Source: Agelaius tricolor
Lineage: Eukaryota; Chordata; Aves; Passeriformes; Icteridae
DNA length: 64,000 nucleotides
Assembly: GCA_023055355.1 (NCBI GenBank)
Contig: JALJCS010000009.1
Location: 46,716,501 to 46,780,500 of the forward strand
Reading direction: 5' to 3'
In this document: positions 1-12,616 of the stretch, one piece after another
How the letters are laid out: the number at the start of each line of letters is the position of its first letter
Numbering within the stretch: position 1 is the stretch's first letter
The notes under the pieces: generated by a model
What the model was told of the DNA's origin: nothing
Databases searched by the model: none
What the model saw: only the letters and a program-made list of their open reading frames with translations
Program-made: the position numbers and the translations under genes

Positions 1-1780
1 CACAACACCTGCTCTAGACCAGAGATAATATAGAGCAAACACTGAGGGGAAAAAAAAAACCTTTCTACTGGAAATACACATTTTTTTTTTTCCCCCACAA
101 CGTTTGTTTTGGTAGACAAATTCTTTAGGAAAGTTTAAGACTAGAAAAATGTGTTTTATGTGTAAATGTAAAACACCAAATCAGGCAGCCAAGAAAGAGA
201 TGCAAAGAATTTTACATGGACTGTCAGAACTTTGATAAAGAATTCAGAACTGACTTTTTTTAAACCTTGACACTGTGGTGTTCCAGGAAATACTGCAAGT
301 CAAAGTCTGACAGTGAGCTCCTCAGCATTCTTATTCCTTATTTATAAATGGAAATTTCTCTCCCTCAAAAAAAAAAAAAAAAAAAATCAGTAAAATACAG
401 ACTATCATCAACATCTTGAGCAGTTGTCAGCACTTCACTGGTGAAATGGCATTTCTTTAGCATCAGTAGTTTTGGTGATGATGATGCAGATAAAGTTTCC
501 AAATGACCTGAGAAGGTTCCAGAAGAGGTACTCCCTAGACATGCTGCATGATAAAGAAAACTGAACAAATGAAAGCATGACTAAACTGAACTACAAACCT
601 CAGGATGTGGATATTTTGAGAATCAGCTGTACTGGAATAAAATGTTTCGTGTTTCTATATGAAACACAAATTTGTTTTACAATTAAAACATAAAAGGCAG
701 AAACAGGGATGATTTCAAGATTACAAGAATTTAAAAGACACCATCCCAGATCTACTTTAGGGCAAGGATAATGGTATCAAAAGGCTGTAGCTGAGACTTG
801 TTCCTACTAAAACGCAGTTTCACTGTGCAGAAACTGTGATCAGGGAAATTACAACCTATGTGGTGATTCCTTGTGAGCATCAGATGAGAATTGAAGATTC
901 TGGGTGCAGATGACAGAGGGGAAACTTTGCCAGAATGCTGGGAACTTCTGGAATAATTCTAAGAGTTAATGGTAAAACTTGATTAAACTATGCTGTTGTT
1001 TATGGATCCTAATGCTTTCAACATTACAAAGCACAAAGCAAAACCTTTTTTTCCTCATTAAGCACAGAATACACAATTTCTAACCACTTTTCTTGAATGC
1101 CACAAGATATAAACTACAGTGTAACCACATTGTTCTTAAATTTTCAGTAAATACCCCCTTCTTTGAATTTCCTAGGGCTGAATACTCCAGTGTGTCTTCT
1201 GTGGTTAAAATCTGTAATGTGTTCTCCTTTCTATTTACTTATTTCTCCCCCTTTGCAGTCTTTGAATCTCCTCTAAACCTCTGCATTCTTACAGCTACCA
1301 AGTCCTTCATGTTTCTGTCAACAGAAATAAGCTTTGAACTAAATCAAGTATAATTACATCAAGCTTTTTTATTGTTATCGCTATATTTATTAAAGAGCAG
1401 CTGACTTTGTAGGAGACTTTTTTCTTAAGCATTATATTCCAGCTCTATGGCACAAATATTTCTAGTTCAGCTCACATTGCAGCTGTCCTGAAAAAAGTCA
1501 AGTTTGCAGAAATGAGTGGAATTTCATCCTTGAGATCTGTTCAACAAGGACCACGAGTAGTGGCTCAGCATCCAAAAAACCAACATTTGTGCCTGCACTT
1601 TGATTTGCAGATCTTACAGAGCCCACTAAATGCAAAGTCTGGAAGCTTTGTAGGACCAGTGCACTTAAATCAGTGCATTCCTGTACCAACAGGAAAAGCA
1701 CAACCCTAAGCTCCAAAGAGGAATGAGAAGCAAAACAAAAAAGGACACATTAAATAAATTCTATACCATGTCAGTCCCAC
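1..1780. other. Non-coding single-copy-looking DNA
   Basis: No gene is supported here. The longest stop-free frames are 60-90 codons on both strands, as expected by chance, and none has a recognisable domain or low-bias codon use. The stretch has an A run at 367-386, a T run near 81-91 and a short A run near 51-59. The A20 run could be the tail of an old retrocopy. I see no AATAAA signal just upstream and no flanking duplication, so I do not call one. Confidence 0.6.
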
Positions 1781-3180
1781 TACCTGTCTCATGATACTTC
1801 TTCACAGATTAAGTAATAAGCAGCAGCTTATCTGCAGTTGCCAGGCTCTTTAGTTTCCAGTTATCAGGTCCTCTGCTTCTTCTGCCTCCCCTTCATGCTC
1901 CTGCAGTGTCCCTCCCATGCTTCTTTGCAGCTGTGACATTTCCCAGACAGCACAGGCAGGTATCAAACCCCCAACTGCACTTATTCTTCTGATCTGCTTC
2001 TCAGTACAACAGCAATTCTGAGCAGTTCAAACCTCCATGCAATCAGGCAGAGTTGTCATATTTATCCTGACTTGCTGACAAACTGCTTGGCCATTTAATT
2101 CCGTCCCATCTAATTGCAATAAAAAATCTTTGTTAGGTGAAGGAGTTGCCTGTCTTAAGCAATGACAGAGCTTGGCCATCCCAATTCACTGTTACTGCAA
2201 TGCCCACCTCCTTAGCAGGGTGTGGGGTGAAAATGCGCATACATGGAGAAAGAACCCGCACAGTGAGGTGACAAAGCTGCACAGATGCTACATTTTCTCA
2301 GGAAGCCCAGCTGCACAAAGCCATCAGGACTCCCAGTTTCTCCCAAGCTCCAGAAAAAGCAGGAGCTGCTTGCCAAGCTTTGCAGAGGCTGCCACAGCTT
2401 TAAAGGATGTGACAGTGAGCAGCCAGGTGATGGAGGCTGATTCACACTCTTAAATATGGGGTGCTGTGCCAGACCTGTTCCAAGGCAGCATTGATTTGGG
2501 GTCTCCTCTTTTCTCTACATCTCTCCCATGGGAAAAAAAAGAATTCTCATATTCTGAAATGTGGCCATAAAGTTGGGCATCTTCTGTCTGGATGCAGTGA
2601 TAACCAGGGATATGTTACTTTGTGTTCAGTGAAGTCAGGACTCGCTGTTGCAATAGGAGCCTTGGACCCACAAGTGTCTTTAGTGCATGTGAGGCAATTA
2701 CCACCAGTTGCAGCTCGAGTTATCACAATTTTATACTGGGATACAGACATTGTCTGTGAGACACAACAGGCAGGTGTACAAGAAGATCCATATGGCTTAT
2801 CCCCTAAGCCTTTTCAAGGAGGTGAAATCTCAGATGCACCAAGAGTCCCTGAGGGACCTGAAGTTTGTTTTGTCCCTGCTCATCAGCAACATGACAGAAT
2901 GTCATGTTCCATCATGGGGAACTGTAAGGACTTTTTAAAAATGGATGGGTCAGGAAGGAAATTAAGCCAGACAAAAAGCATAAGCACCAAAAGCCCCCAG
3001 AAGGCAGAAGACCAAAATGCCCCCAAAGCTTGTGTCTTGTCCCTTGCCAAGCACCTGCCAGCAGAACTGAAGAGCCCTGAGTGACAATGACCCTCGGCTG
3101 CCCTTATGCACCTCGGGATAGATCAGACAGGGCAGCCAAATAAAGTTCTGATCCAACCGGGGCATTTAGTCACTCAAATG
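1781..3180. other. More GC-balanced block with one unusually long open frame
   Basis: This block is visibly less AT-rich than its surroundings and has few homopolymers. It holds a stop-free frame on the + strand from 2461 to the TGA at 3082-3084, about 208 codons, the longest in the window. The frame opens with GTG, and the first in-frame ATG I can find is near 2899, leaving only about 60 codons. The conceptual protein has no signal peptide, zinc-finger pattern, transmembrane segment or family I recognise. Other frames here are also fairly open, which fits base composition rather than selection. It could be an unrecognised old repeat, a decayed retrocopy or ordinary DNA. I do not call it a gene. 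Confidence 0.3.
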
Positions 3181-6100
3181 CACATTTTCCCTGACCCCAA
3201 GGTGATTATACTCCTTCCACCATGGCTCAAAATTACATTAGCAGCTGCCAAGAGAGAAATTAGAAAGCACATATGCTTAGGAGATCTATAGATAATTATG
3301 TCCCATATTTTACATGTGACACCTAGAGTCTGCCAGAGAGCCACCACATTTGTTGTTAGCTCTGACTTCTTCACACTATGCAGAGCAGGAAGAGAGTAGC
3401 CAAGGAACTTTCTTGTCCTAAAACATTCTTAACCCAAATAATACCAACAAGGAGCACTGTGAAGGATCAAAATGTCACTTTGTTCTGAGACAGAAATCAA
3501 ACACTTTTTATGTGGTACAACTCCACTTTTTTTTTTAAGCCAATCTGCAAAATTTCTTGTTTGCTTTGTGCAAGTGCAAGGTTTGTTCCTCAATGAACCA
3601 CACTGACACCTTCCAAAAGTTCTACATTTTCCTTAGCTAATTTTCAAAATTTATAAATAAAAGTGGAAGCTTGCTACACCTCTCTCTGAGTTTTTTCACA
3701 TCTGGAAATACAAACATGAGTTTCCAGAGTTTCTCAGCAGTAATTTTTTTAAATATAAATGTACTTCAAGAATTTAAACCTGAAAAAATAAAAAAAAAAA
3801 AACCCTTGGAATTCTTGAGGAAAATATGATAAACAGTGAATTTTGATAATCTGTGTGATTCAGTCAGAAAAAGCATCAGCCATGTGAGGTGCAAACACTG
3901 TCTGCAGTGGTGCTATTTGCTCTGTGAATCCAAATGAGCCCATTTGCAAAGGTTATCGCAATGTTATTTAATTACTATTTCTGATACCACAGAAACCCTA
4001 TCACACACATGTCATATAGCTTAGAATAATGATGATCTAACAACTCTGGTGGAGGGTTCACAGGGCAGCAAGTTTAAGTCACCCAGAGCTGGTCAATAAC
4101 TGATTTCAGATTTACAATTTGTGCCCATGTGACACTTTGGTCAGAAGAACAGATGAGCTGCACATTCCCACAGTGACAATGCTTTCTATTCTGCGATAAT
4201 CAATTTAAAAGTAACTTTTAATTACACAATAAGGTCTTGGGAGAAGGTCTGCAAAGCCTCAGGCAGATCCAGGTAACTGTAAGCCCTGCCACAGGTGGTA
4301 GGGATTTGGCAGGCATGATTTAAAATAAACTTGTATAACAATATAATTATTGTTAACATAAAGGAACTCTTACTGGAACAGTGAAGTCCAAGAGACACTT
4401 GCTCAGAGAACCAGAGAAGGAAAAAATGGGGAAAGAGCCGTTAAATAATGGGCACGGGAAGAAGAGTGATACCGTGACTAATACAGGGAATAATTTATCA
4501 AGGAATACTACACCTGAAATGATTCTCAGAGAAAGATTTCAAAACTTCTTCCTGACCAGACAGTACCATCAATACCCCTAAATTATAAGTTTGAATCTCT
4601 GCCTGTCTTTTCTCTTTTGTAACTCCTGTTGCCTGCAGTGAGTCAGGTGTGGACAGTTCCTGCTGCCCTGAGTGGAATTACTCCTTGATGAGATTTCTTA
4701 TCCACAGACTGAATTAAGGAACATGAGCTTGCATTTACAAATAAATCCAAGAACAGGCATGTAATTCCTCATGGGACATTACAGAGTATGATTTTTTTCA
4801 AACCACTGGGTATAACCAAATCCACTCTAAGAGGGGAGAGGAAAAAAGGGCAGCAATGTTCCTATTGCTTCATTATTCCTGCAAGAAATAATCTTTCCCA
4901 GCACTGATTCCATCTCCTGTGCCAGATTTAACAGGGAAGGCAGAACACAGTAAGTTTGTTTTAGAGCTGCTTTAAGCAGCCAAAAATCAGCTACATAAAC
5001 AAACCAAACATGTAAAGTAGGTAAGAGAATGAAAATCATCCTAATTCTTATTGCAGAGATAAAATCTTTTTGTTTGTGTGTGAGAGAACAAAACTTTTTT
5101 TGCCATTTGTTTTTCATTAGTACTAAAAGAACATGAAATTTTAAATCACAATTACACACAATCACAGCCAAACTGGGACTTTTAGTCTGGATGATGCCTT
5201 AACTTCAGAAATAAGAAATAATTAGGTTTTGCAAAGAGGAAGGCTCCACACATACTGAAAGCAATGTCTTTGTTGGTAAATTCACATTTCTCCCCATCTG
5301 CTTTTATGAAAAACTAATAATTTTATGGTCTAAGCATGATAGACATTGTGATAGAATTTTCTCCTGTCTGAAAAACTTGAAGTCTTGGCAAATATTGATA
5401 CTCATCACCATCTTGCATGTTTTTACTGGAAAGAAGGACAGTAAACAGTTGATGTGACTATGATGGGGGGAAAAAATCAATTCTAAAACTGGATACAACC
5501 TGAACTTGAAAACAAAAAGATGTGACAGGGAAACAGCTCTATACAATTAGGAAACATCCCTTCATTTCTGATAATGAATAATATATTTTGTTTTTTGGGG
5601 TTTTTTTCTTCTTTCTAAAGGAATCAAAGGGAAACTTATTCTAGGGAGCTTAACTTTAACAGAGTTTCAGAAGTTCAGCCTTCTTGTGTGTTTACTCCAC
5701 CAAGGAAATGTTTTCCACTTAAGCAGCACACTCATCTAATTAAATTAAATTAATCCATTCTATATCATTAAGGTAGAAAGCAGCCACATTTTCATTTATT
5801 TATGAGTTATTTTCCCTAGATTCTGAAACTAGTGGCAAAAAAAAAAAAATTGTAGTGGAATTAATTTTGAAGATGCATCTGATTTATATTACTCCTTGCA
5901 GCAAAACTATTCCCTTTCCATGGTTAAAGCCACTTCCCTGATACCTCCCATCTGCAAGGGAAAGTGACTACAATTTTTTCCTCTTTGAGGGAAAATGTTT
6001 CCAGCAATCTCTCACTTTCACATAATAGGATTATATAAAAAAAGAATTGGAACTGTCATGAATATTTCCATTTTGAGGACTCTCACCAAGTTCTGGACAT

Positions 6101-6954
6101 GTTTCCCTGCCTAAAAGTTCATAATGTGCTATAACTAAATTAATACTGGTGAGGATTTTCTGTTTCTTCAAGAAAAGAGACAAAGTATGTGCTGAGTTAC
6201 ACTCTTAAACTGAGTTAACATTGTGCCAATTATAATTGCTACTGCTCTGATGTGGACAAATGTGGTTTATTAGGATGTCTTGCTGCTTTTCCTCATATTA
6301 TTTAGATAATGTTCCCATCTCCTCAGTTTCTTCTCTTGTCACACATTGCCTGTAGAAAAGTGTGAAGCCAATCTAGATGTCAGATTACCCTCAGATCATA
6401 ACAAAAACAAAACAAAAATCAAAATACAGTGTTAAAAGTGTAGAGCTGCTCTTTTTAAGATTTCTAGCCAAGATCACTGTTTGAACAAAAAGGAGAAAAC
6501 CTCTCTTTGTGCATTGCTATTTGTGAGTCTCTAAAAAAGTGCTACCACCCTTAGGTTTCAACTAATTCAAAATTAACTGTGTAAAATAACAGGGCTTGAA
6601 TTCTCTGCTACTTCAATCCCACCTTTAAATTCAAGTATAATTGATTTGATCCTCCTAAAATCATCACCAATTTTGATGCTACAATTTATTACCCTTGGGC
6701 TGAAGCCATACAATTGAAACCTTTGTTGGAAAGGATTTTTTGCACAGCCCTTGGTCAGGGTACAACAGATCAGTGAAACCTGAATTGGAGCAATGGCTCT
6801 GGGCATGGATTGGAAATTCAAGGACTGTCAGGATTTATGTTACATTTTTGCAGAATGAAGAAAAACTTGCCATTAACTCACAAGTGTTTTCACTTTGGGT
6901 ATATCGTGTATCTTCCTTCTCAGCTATAAACAACGAGGTTGCAGCCACATTATA
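3181..6954. other. Non-coding DNA, nothing specific
   Basis: AT-rich DNA without a supportable gene. Small low-complexity items are present: an A tract near 3790-3801, a T/G-rich run near 5588-5608, TTAAA-type repeats near 5741-5753 and an A13 run at about 5837-5849. All open frames are under 115 codons and have no recognisable domain. Confidence 0.55.
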
Positions 6955-7340
6955 ATTCATGCGCAAAATATTTGCATTTTTCCATAAATGTGTTTCAAAT
7001 TTCATCCCGTGCACTTCAGTCTGGAGGGTATCTGTATTCTCTAGATCTCATTATAAATTGAAAATATGCACATTTTCATTTTTATCCAGCCAAGCTGTTT
7101 GTCCACACCAATATTCATGCTCAGATCTGCTGGAGTGATTTGTCAATTTGCATCAAACCTAATATTTGTAGCTCATTTGTTTTTTAAGAAATAGGACTGG
7201 GGTTTTGCCAAATGCTTCTTGAAAGATATTTTTTGTAAATTGCCAATATTATTTTTCAAGCCCCTAAATGGTTCCACAGTAGTCCTTATCTGATGAACAA
7301 GTGAAAATATTTCTTACATGTAATTAAATATTATATACTT
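6955..7340. promoter_or_regulatory. Possible conserved non-coding element (speculative)
   Basis: This stretch has no repeat signature or long homopolymer. It has many short AT-rich cores of the kind bound by homeodomain, POU and forkhead factors, such as ATTTGCAT-like (TATTTGCATTTTT), ATTCATGC and TAATTAAATAT. That texture is typical of conserved vertebrate enhancers but also arises by chance in AT-rich DNA. No second genome was available for comparison, so this is a weak candidate. Confidence 0.15.
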
Positions 7341-9185
7341 CCAGGACTTTCCATGGAAAAAACCCAACTTTTTCTGAAAATACAGCAGTTCAGTCACATC
7401 CTTACTTCCAGCCAACTTTCCTCTCAACATGAACACTGATCACAGTTCACTTCAAACACTCTGAAACAGGAACCAACAGCAAAAATATACCTTCAAATCC
7501 CACTGGAGTTAACAACAATTAACAGCACTGTGAAAGTTAAGGAAACCTTCAGTCTGAAACAAAGAATGTTTGATTTTTCTGACATTTCAAAATGTGGCTT
7601 TTGATGTAAATGATTTGGTTACTGACAGTGATGCTTTTGCATCTGTAAGTTAAAGAAATAGGCCTTGCTTTTAGAGAAATACCAGGGAAAGCCAATATCA
7701 TTATGTTTGCTGAATTTGTCTTGTGTAGTTATTAGTCACTGCTAAAAAGCAGTCATTCCACTGTAAACTGACAGTAACAACACAGAAATGGAATTGAGTT
7801 TTTGTCCAGTGGGTCCTGTATAATTTTATGAAATTTTTGAAAAATTGTTTTTTCTCTAATGCAGACAAATAGAATCTATCCCATCATTTCCTGATTCACA
7901 GTTGCACCTCACAGACATTATCTTGTGTCACTGCTGAGCTGGGAGACCATGGGCAAAAACTTTCTCTTATCAACTCCCTTGTTCAGGTGCCAAAGATAGA
8001 AGCAAATGAAATTCCTTTAATTTCACTGGAGCATAACTCCAGTGCCTGCTGGAAAGAGCCACAGCAGCAGTTTAAGAGGTGTGAACATGAAACAAAGATG
8101 CCAAATCCATTTTGTTCTGTTGACAAGGAATAAATTAGAAATGAGAGTCCAGAGGTGTGAACTGGTACAATTTGTACTTCAGTAGCATTTTTTTTCTGTT
8201 AGATGCTGTATGTTAATAGTAAATATTTTACAGTTTTCATCAAAATCTCTCTACAAATCCCCTCAGCTATAAAAACCAGAGGAATGGGAATGTATACAGT
8301 AAAAAACCAAAGTTTTTTAAGGTGGGTCCAGCCATTTTTACTCAGTTTACTCAGCCATAAAAAACCCAAGGATCAGGTGATTGTTCATTCACATGAATTT
8401 GCAGGATCAGGACTTTTTTGATAAGGAAAGCTCTTTCCTAGATACATTTGCAATGTCAAAATTACACTACAAGAGTAAAAGAGGATCCTGATTTGCTTTA
8501 TTGATTTTAAAAAGTGGCTATAAGTGAATGTGGATATCCTTAAGTCATGCCATAAGTGCTTTCATTTACTTTGTGTGCTTTTTTACTCTCAGAAAACAAA
8601 TGCATTTTACCTGATTAAAGTAAAAATGGACATCCAAACTATTCAGTGGTGAGCAGATTCCCTCCTTCACTAAACTACACAAAAGGCCAAGACAGGAAGT
8701 TTGTTTTTCTTCCCTTCAGTTTGATTTTATGCTTACAAGTCTATCTCTGAAGACAGAAGTTTAGTTAAATAAAAGCTGAGACTTTTACACTTGACAAGTA
8801 GACTCAGAAATGTGGCTTTAAATGGGTGTGTGGGGTGTGAATTCCCACTAAATGTGTATTCCCAGGAGCAGCAGCAGGTGTAATTCTTGTGTCTTTCTAA
8901 ATGTCTTTGAAGGCAAGATAGCAGAAATGGCTGAATTTCAGCATTTCTAGAAAGCTGCCTTCACCCTACACAGATAAATTTCTTTCCAGAAGCACCACAA
9001 GCTTCAGCACCTTTCAGTGATGAAGTTTCATCACCTCCTGCTGCAGAATATTTCCAAAACAGAGGAAGGAGAAAGCAAAGAGCATATCAGTTTAGGTTCT
9101 TAATCCCAAATCTAGACTAGGGAAGGCTTTCATACTCATTGATGGGGTTTAGCAAAGAATAATTTCAGTTTACAGACTCCTTCCA
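7341..9185. other. Non-coding DNA, nothing specific
   Basis: No gene or clear repeat. A short passage near 7935-7995 (GACC-like followed by GGGCAAAAACTTTCTC) loosely resembles the core of a MIR-type SINE, but too few positions match to call it. No open frame exceeds about 75 codons. Confidence 0.5.
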
Positions 9186-9600
9186 GTGGTACATGAACAT
9201 GTTTATGAACAGTTGACTTCGAGCGCTGTCCAGGATGATACCCAGCTCAACCACAGGGGGATGTGGTTGGTGATGGTGCTCACTGCTCACCACCACAGAC
9301 CATCCCACCCTGATGCAAGGACAGATTCACTGCCACAAGCACTTCTGTGCTGTGTTTCTTCTCCTGGAGCAGTTTGCAATATAATATTGCTCTTTACAGA
9401 AGAAGAGAGTTTGAAGACAATACCCAAACACCACTCCCCTGGTATTCAAAGGATTCTTTACATTGTGTAAAGCAACCTTGAAATGACCCAAATTCGTAGT
9501 TACACCATTTCAAGAGTGCTGTACATTGCCAGAGCTCACCAGTATAAAAGGGGGGTGTAGCGAAGCCCCAGAATTCTTCAGTATTATGGCTTTAAATTTC
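9186..9600 (+). other. Unassigned block with a TATA-box-like motif
   Basis: The block is more GC-rich than its surroundings and ends with the strong TATA-like string TATAAAAGGGG near 9543-9553. A 94-codon frame (9186-9470) has no recognisable content. The arrangement would fit a decayed LTR promoter or a chance TATA box. I found no TG...CA boundaries with a duplicated target site, no CCAAT box at a fitting distance and no downstream gene. Confidence 0.2.
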
Positions 9601-9911
9601 TTGTTCCTTCCATTTTTGAAATACAGCACATGTTATTATAGCTAGTTATATCTGCATATTACAAGCAATTACTGGGCAAAGTGCTTTTCTTTGTCAAAGT
9701 CACTGGCAAAACTTACATTATCTTCAGAGCAAACAAGCCGAGATCAGATCTCTGTGTGCACTGTGAAAGTGAAGCGTGCTGCAAAAACAGGGAGATGGAA
9801 ACTGCATTAATTTAAAACACGTGCTCCTAAAAAAGAGAAGCACAGCTCAAAGGCTTGTCCTAATATAATGAAACCTGACTTCCCTTCAAAGAACATATAG
9901 AAAACTTTTCA

Positions 9912-9970
9912 TTTCATATAATATTATTCAATATCATTTTCATGTAATATTATTCAATAATATTCAATAA
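9912..9970. repeat. Short AT-rich tandem repeat, 26-bp period
   Basis: A 22-bp unit at 9912-9933 recurs at 9938-9959 with one visible mismatch (CATATAATATT versus CATGTAATATT). A 4-bp spacer separates the copies, giving a 26-bp period. A partial third copy (TATTCAATAA) follows at 9961-9970. This is a local replication-slippage duplication with no inferred function. Confidence 0.85.
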
Positions 9971-12597
9971 ATATTTGGTAAAAACTCAACTGAGGGCTTA
10001 TTGTCATGTTTCTGAAACATGCACTTTTTCACTCTCTATGGTTTATGTATTTAAGGTATAAATTATAACTTTCAGGGGTATATTTGAATCATAAAGAGCA
10101 AAGATGACTTTATAGCTATTTCATTGGTTTGAAAACAGTGCTTCACTCAGGTTTATAGCCCATTAAGACAGTGTGTTTTTACTTGTATGATGCCCTCCTG
10201 TGCAGTACTAATTTAATTTCAACACTATGGTTTGAACACCACACATACAATTAGGTTCTACCAGGAATGAAGGCTCTTTCACTCAAGGTCAAATTATAAA
10301 AGGTCTACCTAGCAGGATGAACTGATCATTTCAGATCAAGTGAAATGAGTCAAAGCTCTATTTTCAGATGTATTTTTTCTTAATTCACTTGAGTCAATCT
10401 AAAAATTTTATAACTTAAAAAAACCCAAAATTTTTCTTACTGTTTAAATATTATTCCCCAACATATACTGAAATTCATTTTTAGCCAAATAACAGCAACT
10501 AGATAGCTGCTGTTATAGATAATTAGAAAATACAATGAAGCACTGGTTTAAAACATCACCAATGAGCTCTCAGCTCAGGAAAATTAAATAGTAGTGATAT
10601 AACCAGTGTAACATAAAGCACTCTAAGAGATTATTGAAGGGGTTTGGGAGTTTTTTTAAATGTCCACAGAGCAAAAGTTCAGGCCAGCCCACAATTGTGG
10701 TGACAGGGAACCTCTCTGGCTTGTTCCATTTGTCACTCAATTAGAGGAGGGAAGACAGCTTTCCATGAAATATTATCATTTCTTTATTTAGAAATCATAG
10801 ACGTCATAAATCACCCCTGTGGTTCAAGAAAACAGTAATTTGTGTTTACATCACCCTACAGTGTTTAAATCTTCCTCAGTGAACTGTGTGTCATCTCTGG
10901 CTTCAATATTTTTCATATACCACAGCTTACCTATGGCTTGGAAGATGCAAGGCAGGATCACTCTGTCTTCCTCCTGATACTTGTAATTAAGTCTTAAAGA
11001 TGTCTCTTTAACCTTGATGCTATCTTCCTGAAGGAGGAGTACATGAATAGGACACAAATTCTGCTGGATAAATCCACTGCTTCAACAGATTTGAAGATAG
11101 AAGTCAAATCTGTGTAAAGGCAACAGGTGCAGTTCAGAAAATCAGGCAGGTTTGTTCTAGTCTTTAATAAACACAGCAGAGGTAAATGTGAGTCCAAAGA
11201 GACAAAACAAAGCTGAGACAGACACAAGCTGGGACTTCACTGAGTAAAGTTATTTAGTACCTGTGAAGTAGAGGACATTTTAAGAGCGTACAAAGGAGAA
11301 GGAAAGAAGAGCAAGGGGAAAAAACCCAGTCAGGACCAGTTGTATCAAATACTTGCCTCTGCAGAAGTCACTTAGAAAGGCACCCACATAGCCCTAGATG
11401 TGTTTCTGCTTTAAAGGAAAGCTATGTGAACAAAGTAAAAGTCTCTCCAAAGCCAGGAAATAAGGGATGTCATCCAACACCCATCCTTAGAAAACATGCT
11501 CCTCCTGGGGGTAAAGGAGAGAGCACGTTGTGCTGAATAAAACAGGTTTGAATCATTTCCAGTTAAGGTGGATAGCAGAGAAGAGAGCATTTTTCAGTTC
11601 ACTCTTCAAGTTCCCAGCAGCTTTGGCTGAAGGAGACCCAGCTGGGAACTACTGGAGGACATCTGAAAAAAAAAAGATGATGCATGAATATAACTGAGCT
11701 CACTGAGACAGAGGCTTTCCTGCACCCCTGGTTATATTTTAGACCATACAGTCATTCTGATTGTTATTTAACTCAGAATATTATTATTTACATCAAGCAG
11801 TACCTTTGACACAGAGAAAAAATATGAAGACTTTCATTTCTGTAACAGCAAAGTCAGCTGTTCCATGCCTTGTTATCCATATTTTGAAAACCATATCAGT
11901 TCCCTAAATAAACAAGATAAAGCTCATGTACTACATCTCCAAGCAATGAAGGCCCTGATTAGATGTGTTTTAAAGACACTTGCCATAATTGGAACTGAAG
12001 ATCTATTTTGGTGTAAATTTTTAGTTCTGCAGCCAAATAAATGTTATGTTCAAATTTAAACATGCAAATAAAAGCAGCCTGGGATTAGGCAGCATGGAAT
12101 GCAGACACTTGTCAGTGAATCACTAAGTGATGAAAATGCTTAGCACCTCTGGGTATAAAAATTCAATTTTTGTCCCAATTACTCATTTGATGGTGCTCTT
12201 TCTTATGCCACCTCACATCAGAGGTGTAGAGCTGTGCTTTCATGGATTTGGGAGAAAGACTGATGAACTTTAAGCCAGCAGAAGAATCCCCTCCTGCTTG
12301 TTCTTTCCTGCTGGGCTGACAGTTACCTCCTCAGCAAACTGAATCAGCAAATGCATCTGCTCTTTTGCAATATTTTATCTATTTTTGTTTTCTTTTTAAA
12401 AGGAGGAAGGGAAAGCAAATGGAGAAAAGCAAAAGTAAATGCTAGCAATAAAAAATTGCTCCCAGAAAAAGGTGTTTATCTTCATTTCAGAGTGGGAATT
12501 TCCAGTTTTATAAATTAGTATTTAAATTCTGATAGTTTCTTTTTTCAAGAATCCTTTTTATTTACTGTTTCCAAGCTATTGCTAATTTGACTCCTAG
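9971..12597. other. Non-coding DNA, nothing specific
   Basis: AT-rich single-copy-looking sequence. No coding frame over about 80 codons and no recognisable repeat. There is an A tract of about 10 near 11666-11675. Confidence 0.55.
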
Positions 12598-12616
12598 TTT
12601 TTTTTTTTTTTTTTTT
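12598..12616. repeat. Poly-T tract (T19)
   Basis: An uninterrupted run of 19 T. Read on the minus strand it is a poly-A run and could be the tail of a minus-strand retrocopy lying to the left. The DNA to its left shows no SINE, LINE or exon-like sequence, so simple homopolymer expansion is the safer reading. Confidence 0.9.

Noticed and set aside
367..386. A20 run as a retrocopy tail
   Set aside because: No AATAAA upstream, no recognisable transcript and no target duplication.
7935..7995. Possible MIR fragment (GACCATGGGCAAAAACTTTCTC)
   Set aside because: Only one short block resembles the MIR core, and the neighbouring blocks are missing.
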